Shown here piece by piece: positions 61,616 to 64,000 of a stretch of DNA of 64,000 bases. Under the pieces are notes generated by a model. The model saw nothing but the letters and a program-made list of their open reading frames with translations, had not been told where the DNA came from and did not search any database. The stretch lies in contig NZ_JAUOEK010000120.1 in the NCBI RefSeq assembly GCF_030540835.1, positions 124,001-188,000 on the forward strand, read 5' to 3'. Made by a program: the position numbers and the translations under genes. The DNA comes from Flavivirga aquimarina. Lineage in GTDB: Bacteria; Bacteroidota; Bacteroidia; Flavobacteriales; Flavobacteriaceae. Position 1 is the first letter of the stretch. Each line of letters starts with the position of its first letter.

Positions 61616-62425
61616 TTAAGACAATTTCATTTTTATTTTTTTGAATAAACTCCGATATGTCTTCTTATGAAACAAATAAATATTCCAAAACGCCCAATGA
61701 TATTTTGGAATTAATGACCAAATGTATGTTTTTTTGAATAGGTAAGGTAATTTAGGCTTAGTAGAAATATCGTTTTTTCTCCCAAAATCTCCATGGTTAT
61801 TAATTTGTATATACACCTCTTTTATCCATACTTTTTTAGCTAATTTATTAAATAATTTATTTATAAATCTGAAATCAGATCTTTTCCAAGAGTCCCATCT
61901 TACAGAGTCTTTATATTTAGAATGAAATGCTATACATGGGCTCCCAATATGGTTTATTTCTATTTCTTCATTTTTAAAATGTTTACTTAATGGCAAAACC
62001 TTACCACTCGGATACCTCATTTGCCAAATAAAAAGTGTGTCTTCGTCTGCTTTTACAATCTTTATGGCCAATTCTTCTAGTACTTTATTGTGAAAAAAGT
62101 TATCATCATCATCTAAAAACAAGATCCAACCATTTTCAACCTCATCTAATAAATCATTACAAAACAAATTATATGGAGCAAAGGGTTCGTTATTTGCATT
62201 TACCAAGACTTCTGAACTGGTTTTACTAACTTTTACCTTAACTAGGTCATAGCTATTAATATAATCTAAATCCTTTTCATTTTCATAAGAAACAAAGTGC
62301 TTGACATTCTTGTAAGTTTGATTAACAATTGATTGATGACAATTATGAAACCCTCTTGGGCGGTTAGAGGTTCGGGTTAATACATTAAAAAAAATCTCTT
62401 TATGTTCTCTTTTATTCTTGTTCAT
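61616..62425 (-). CDS. Glycosyltransferase family A (GT2-like)
   Basis: 269 aa. EIFFNVLTRTSNRPRGFHNC is followed by a donor-binding strand, GWILFLDDDDNFFHNKVLEE (DDDD), MRYPSGKVLPLS and SPCIAFHSKY. The acceptor half and C-terminus (KYHWAFWNIYLFHKKTYRSLF) are short and basic, suggesting membrane association. The usual GT2 start is slightly diverged (TRTSNRP in place of TYNR). Confidence 0.85.
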   Translation of the reverse strand: MNKNKREHKEIFFNVLTRTSNRPRGFHNCHQSIVNQTYKNVKHFVSYENEKDLDYINSYDLVKVKVSKTSSEVLVNANNEPFAPYNLFCNDLLDEVENGWILFLDDDDNFFHNKVLEELAIKIVKADEDTLFIWQMRYPSGKVLPLSKHFKNEEIEINHIGSPCIAFHSKYKDSVRWDSWKRSDFRFINKLFNKLAKKVWIKEVYIQINNHGDFGRKNDISTKPKLPYLFKKTYIWSLIPKYHWAFWNIYLFHKKTYRSLFKKIKMKLS

Positions 62426-62490
62426 AATATAAATTACAGCATGTAAAAATCAACTGTAGTCAAACATGATTTTTTTTGAGGGTTACTATA

Positions 62491-63186
62491 TTATGCTTTC
62501 TTCTCATAAATGTAAAAATCGGACATTGATGTGTCTTTAGGTTCTTCTGGATTAAAACTATAGTCGTTCTCTATTTTATCTATCAAAACCCAATCATGTT
62601 TAAGATTTTCATCAATCCAGTCTGAAAACTTTCTGCATCTAACATGCGAAGACATAGTATTATCATTATAATTACTAGAATATATAATGACATATTTTGA
62701 AGAAGCTCTGAACAAGTTCTCCATATGATCAAAAAAGATATCGTCTTCAACCAGATGATATATTACGTCTAGAGACATGGCTAGTTCTCCCTTAATAGTT
62801 TCTTGTTCCTTTATATAATTCTTACTATATAGTTTAAAGGATTTTGAATCATCCTCTTTAAATTTACTCTTACAGATACTTATGGCTTTTTCTGAAACAT
62901 CAAATCCGATATAACTAGGATACGTTGCTAATTCTAATTGATTACCATCCCCACACCCAAATTCGATTACCGTATTTATTTTATTTTCCTGTACAAAAGC
63001 GTTCAATATTTTAGCTTTAAAAATGGCTAATCTACCATAACTTCCAGGTCCTGAATTACCATTTAAGGTATATCGATTTTCCCAATATAATTTACTTCCT
63101 TTAAAAGGCGTTTTAGCATTCTTCTTGCGATCTGAAAACAACATTTTTTTCACTCGTTTTTTTATATTAGATAACATCGATTTCAT
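62491..63186 (-). CDS. Class I SAM-dependent methyltransferase
   Basis: 231 aa. A basic N-terminus, the motif YWENRYTLNGNSGPGSYGRLA, the SAM loop TVIEFGCGDGNQLEL (about 71-85), IGFDVSEKAISIC and ELAMSLDVIYHLVEDD. The YWE-RY-GGNSG-GS start is shared by a group of methyltransferases in polysaccharide clusters. Substrate unknown. 65 bases separate it from the GT gene downstream and 43 from the partial GT4 gene upstream. Confidence 0.88.
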   Translation of the reverse strand: MKSMLSNIKKRVKKMLFSDRKKNAKTPFKGSKLYWENRYTLNGNSGPGSYGRLAIFKAKILNAFVQENKINTVIEFGCGDGNQLELATYPSYIGFDVSEKAISICKSKFKEDDSKSFKLYSKNYIKEQETIKGELAMSLDVIYHLVEDDIFFDHMENLFRASSKYVIIYSSNYNDNTMSSHVRCRKFSDWIDENLKHDWVLIDKIENDYSFNPEEPKDTSMSDFYIYEKKA

Positions 63187-63229
63187 TAAATTAAATTTTT
63201 ATGGATACCTTTAATAATTGAAAAGCAAA

Positions 63230-64000
63230 TTACACATACCCCATATTGTAAAGTGCTTCATGTTTTTCGAAGATTAAATCCTTATTAAAGTTTTCTTCTA
63301 CAAAAGTTCTTGCATTTTTACTTAGTTCATTAAAAAGAGTGGTGTTATTAACCAATAAAAGAATTTTTTCAGCCATAGTTTCTACATCTTTCTCTTTCAC
63401 CAGATATCCTGAAAATCCTTCTTTAACAGTTTCTTTAACTCCTCCTGTATCAAAAGCGATAACCGGTGTACCTGTTGACTGCGCTTCGATTGTAACCAGT
63501 CCAAAAGCTTCAGACCTCCCATCCTCATCTCGAACCGAAGTCATTAAAAACAAATCACTTCTATGTAAATAATCAATAATCTCGGTCTGCGTTTTAGTAC
63601 CCACCAAGTTAATATTTTCTTTAACTAAAGTCGTATCTATATACCTCTTAAGTTCTTTCTTAAAATCACCATCACCAATAATAGTATAATTTACGTTTAG
63701 CCCCTTCGACACTAACTTCTCAACAACCTTTACTCCAAAAATATGTCCTTTAAGTGGTACTATACGTCCAACCGACAGTAACGAAACTGGAGTTTTAATT
63801 TGTTTTTCTTTATAAGGGAAAGCGCTATAAGCATCTACTCCATTAGGTATGATTTTAATTTTGTTATTATCACATCCCAGAGCTATTAATTTTTCCTTTA
63901 AATAATTTGAACTTAAAATAACAGCATTAACATTTTCAAACAACTCTTTATATTTTGCTTTTAAGAACCCTAAATTACCGGAATTAAAGTGAGCATCCCA
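63230..64000 (-). CDS. Glycosyltransferase family 4 (N-terminus beyond window)
   Basis: 257 codons are open up to the window edge, reading WDAHFNSGNLGFLKAKYKEL before the Leu (TTG, 63943) that could be mistaken for a start. The missing part is the acceptor domain start. The donor half shows VSLLSVGRIVPLKGHIFGVKV, VNYTIIGDGDFKKEL, NLVGTKTQTEI and DGRSEAFGLVTIEAQSTGTPVIAFDTGG. It is the rightmost gene in view, so the polysaccharide cluster extends further upstream. Confidence 0.92.
   Translation of the reverse strand, partial: WDAHFNSGNLGFLKAKYKELFENVNAVILSSNYLKEKLIALGCDNNKIKIIPNGVDAYSAFPYKEKQIKTPVSLLSVGRIVPLKGHIFGVKVVEKLVSKGLNVNYTIIGDGDFKKELKRYIDTTLVKENINLVGTKTQTEIIDYLHRSDLFLMTSVRDEDGRSEAFGLVTIEAQSTGTPVIAFDTGGVKETVKEGFSGYLVKEKDVETMAEKILLLVNNTTLFNELSKNARTFVEENFNKDLIFEKHEALYNMGYV

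Noticed and set aside
1-64000. tRNA or rRNA genes, CRISPR arrays, insertion sequences, prophage integrase
   Set aside because: Intergenic stretches were read for tRNA-like cloverleaf ends, direct-repeat arrays and transposase motifs, and none was found by eye. A covariance-model search would be needed for small RNAs.

Overview
The window is AT-rich and tightly packed. It reads as a chromosome piece from a marine or soil Flavobacteriaceae-type Bacteroidota. Supporting signs are a PUR/DUF3276 protein, a PorV-family outer-membrane protein, a long NusB, a cyclophilin-FKBP fusion, a DUF4105 protein, a conserved recQ / kpsF-tatC-lptB block, TPR histidine kinases with LytTR partners, and promoter-like TTG-N19-TANNTTTG elements. 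I saw no rRNA, tRNA, CRISPR array, transposase or integrase.

Layout. (1) 1-3439, minus strand: a gene cut by the window edge, then a three-gene set made of a porin-like outer-membrane barrel, a glutamate-decarboxylase-like PLP enzyme and a pentameric ligand-gated ion channel that closely resembles ELIC. The last two genes are separated by 2 bases. (2) 3735-13752, minus strand: an accessory locus with a caspase-like (clan CD) small protein, a patatin phospholipase, four DUF2589-type paralogs, a GyrI-like ligand-binding protein, an unknown protein with a Trp-rich amphipathic tail, a nitrilase-like protein lacking catalytic residues, a DUF2235/Tle1-like lipase, a GNAT acetyltransferase and an L,D-transpeptidase-like protein. 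(3) 14270-17207, plus strand: an unknown small protein and a TPR histidine kinase plus LytTR regulator; the kinase is split by a frameshift at a T8 run. (4) 17509-37478: housekeeping genes, including yajC, DUF1573, nusB, an ABC exporter, PUR, csaA, a thioredoxin-fold protein, GNAT, DinB/YfiT, the dual immunophilin, recQ, kpsF-tatC-CMD-lptB, an SPFH / membrane / ribbon-helix-helix trio, DUF808, pssA, a PorV-like protein and DUF4105. (5) 37577-64000, minus strand: one long surface-polysaccharide cluster. It holds an initiating sugar-phosphate transferase, about fifteen glycosyltransferases, an O-antigen ligase/polymerase, an AlgI-type MBOAT with its SGNH partner (both frameshifted at 8-base homopolymers), neuA-neuC-neuB for a nonulosonic (sialic-type) acid, and three methyltransferases. 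It runs off the right edge.

Two parts look most novel. One is the ELIC-like channel genetically coupled to an enzyme that would make its likely ligand class (GABA or another primary amine) and to an outer-membrane pore. The other is the twelve-gene DUF2589/hydrolase locus, which looks like an undescribed multi-effector or conflict system. Three independent frameshifts at exactly 8-base T tracts are either homopolymer sequencing errors or slippage switches.
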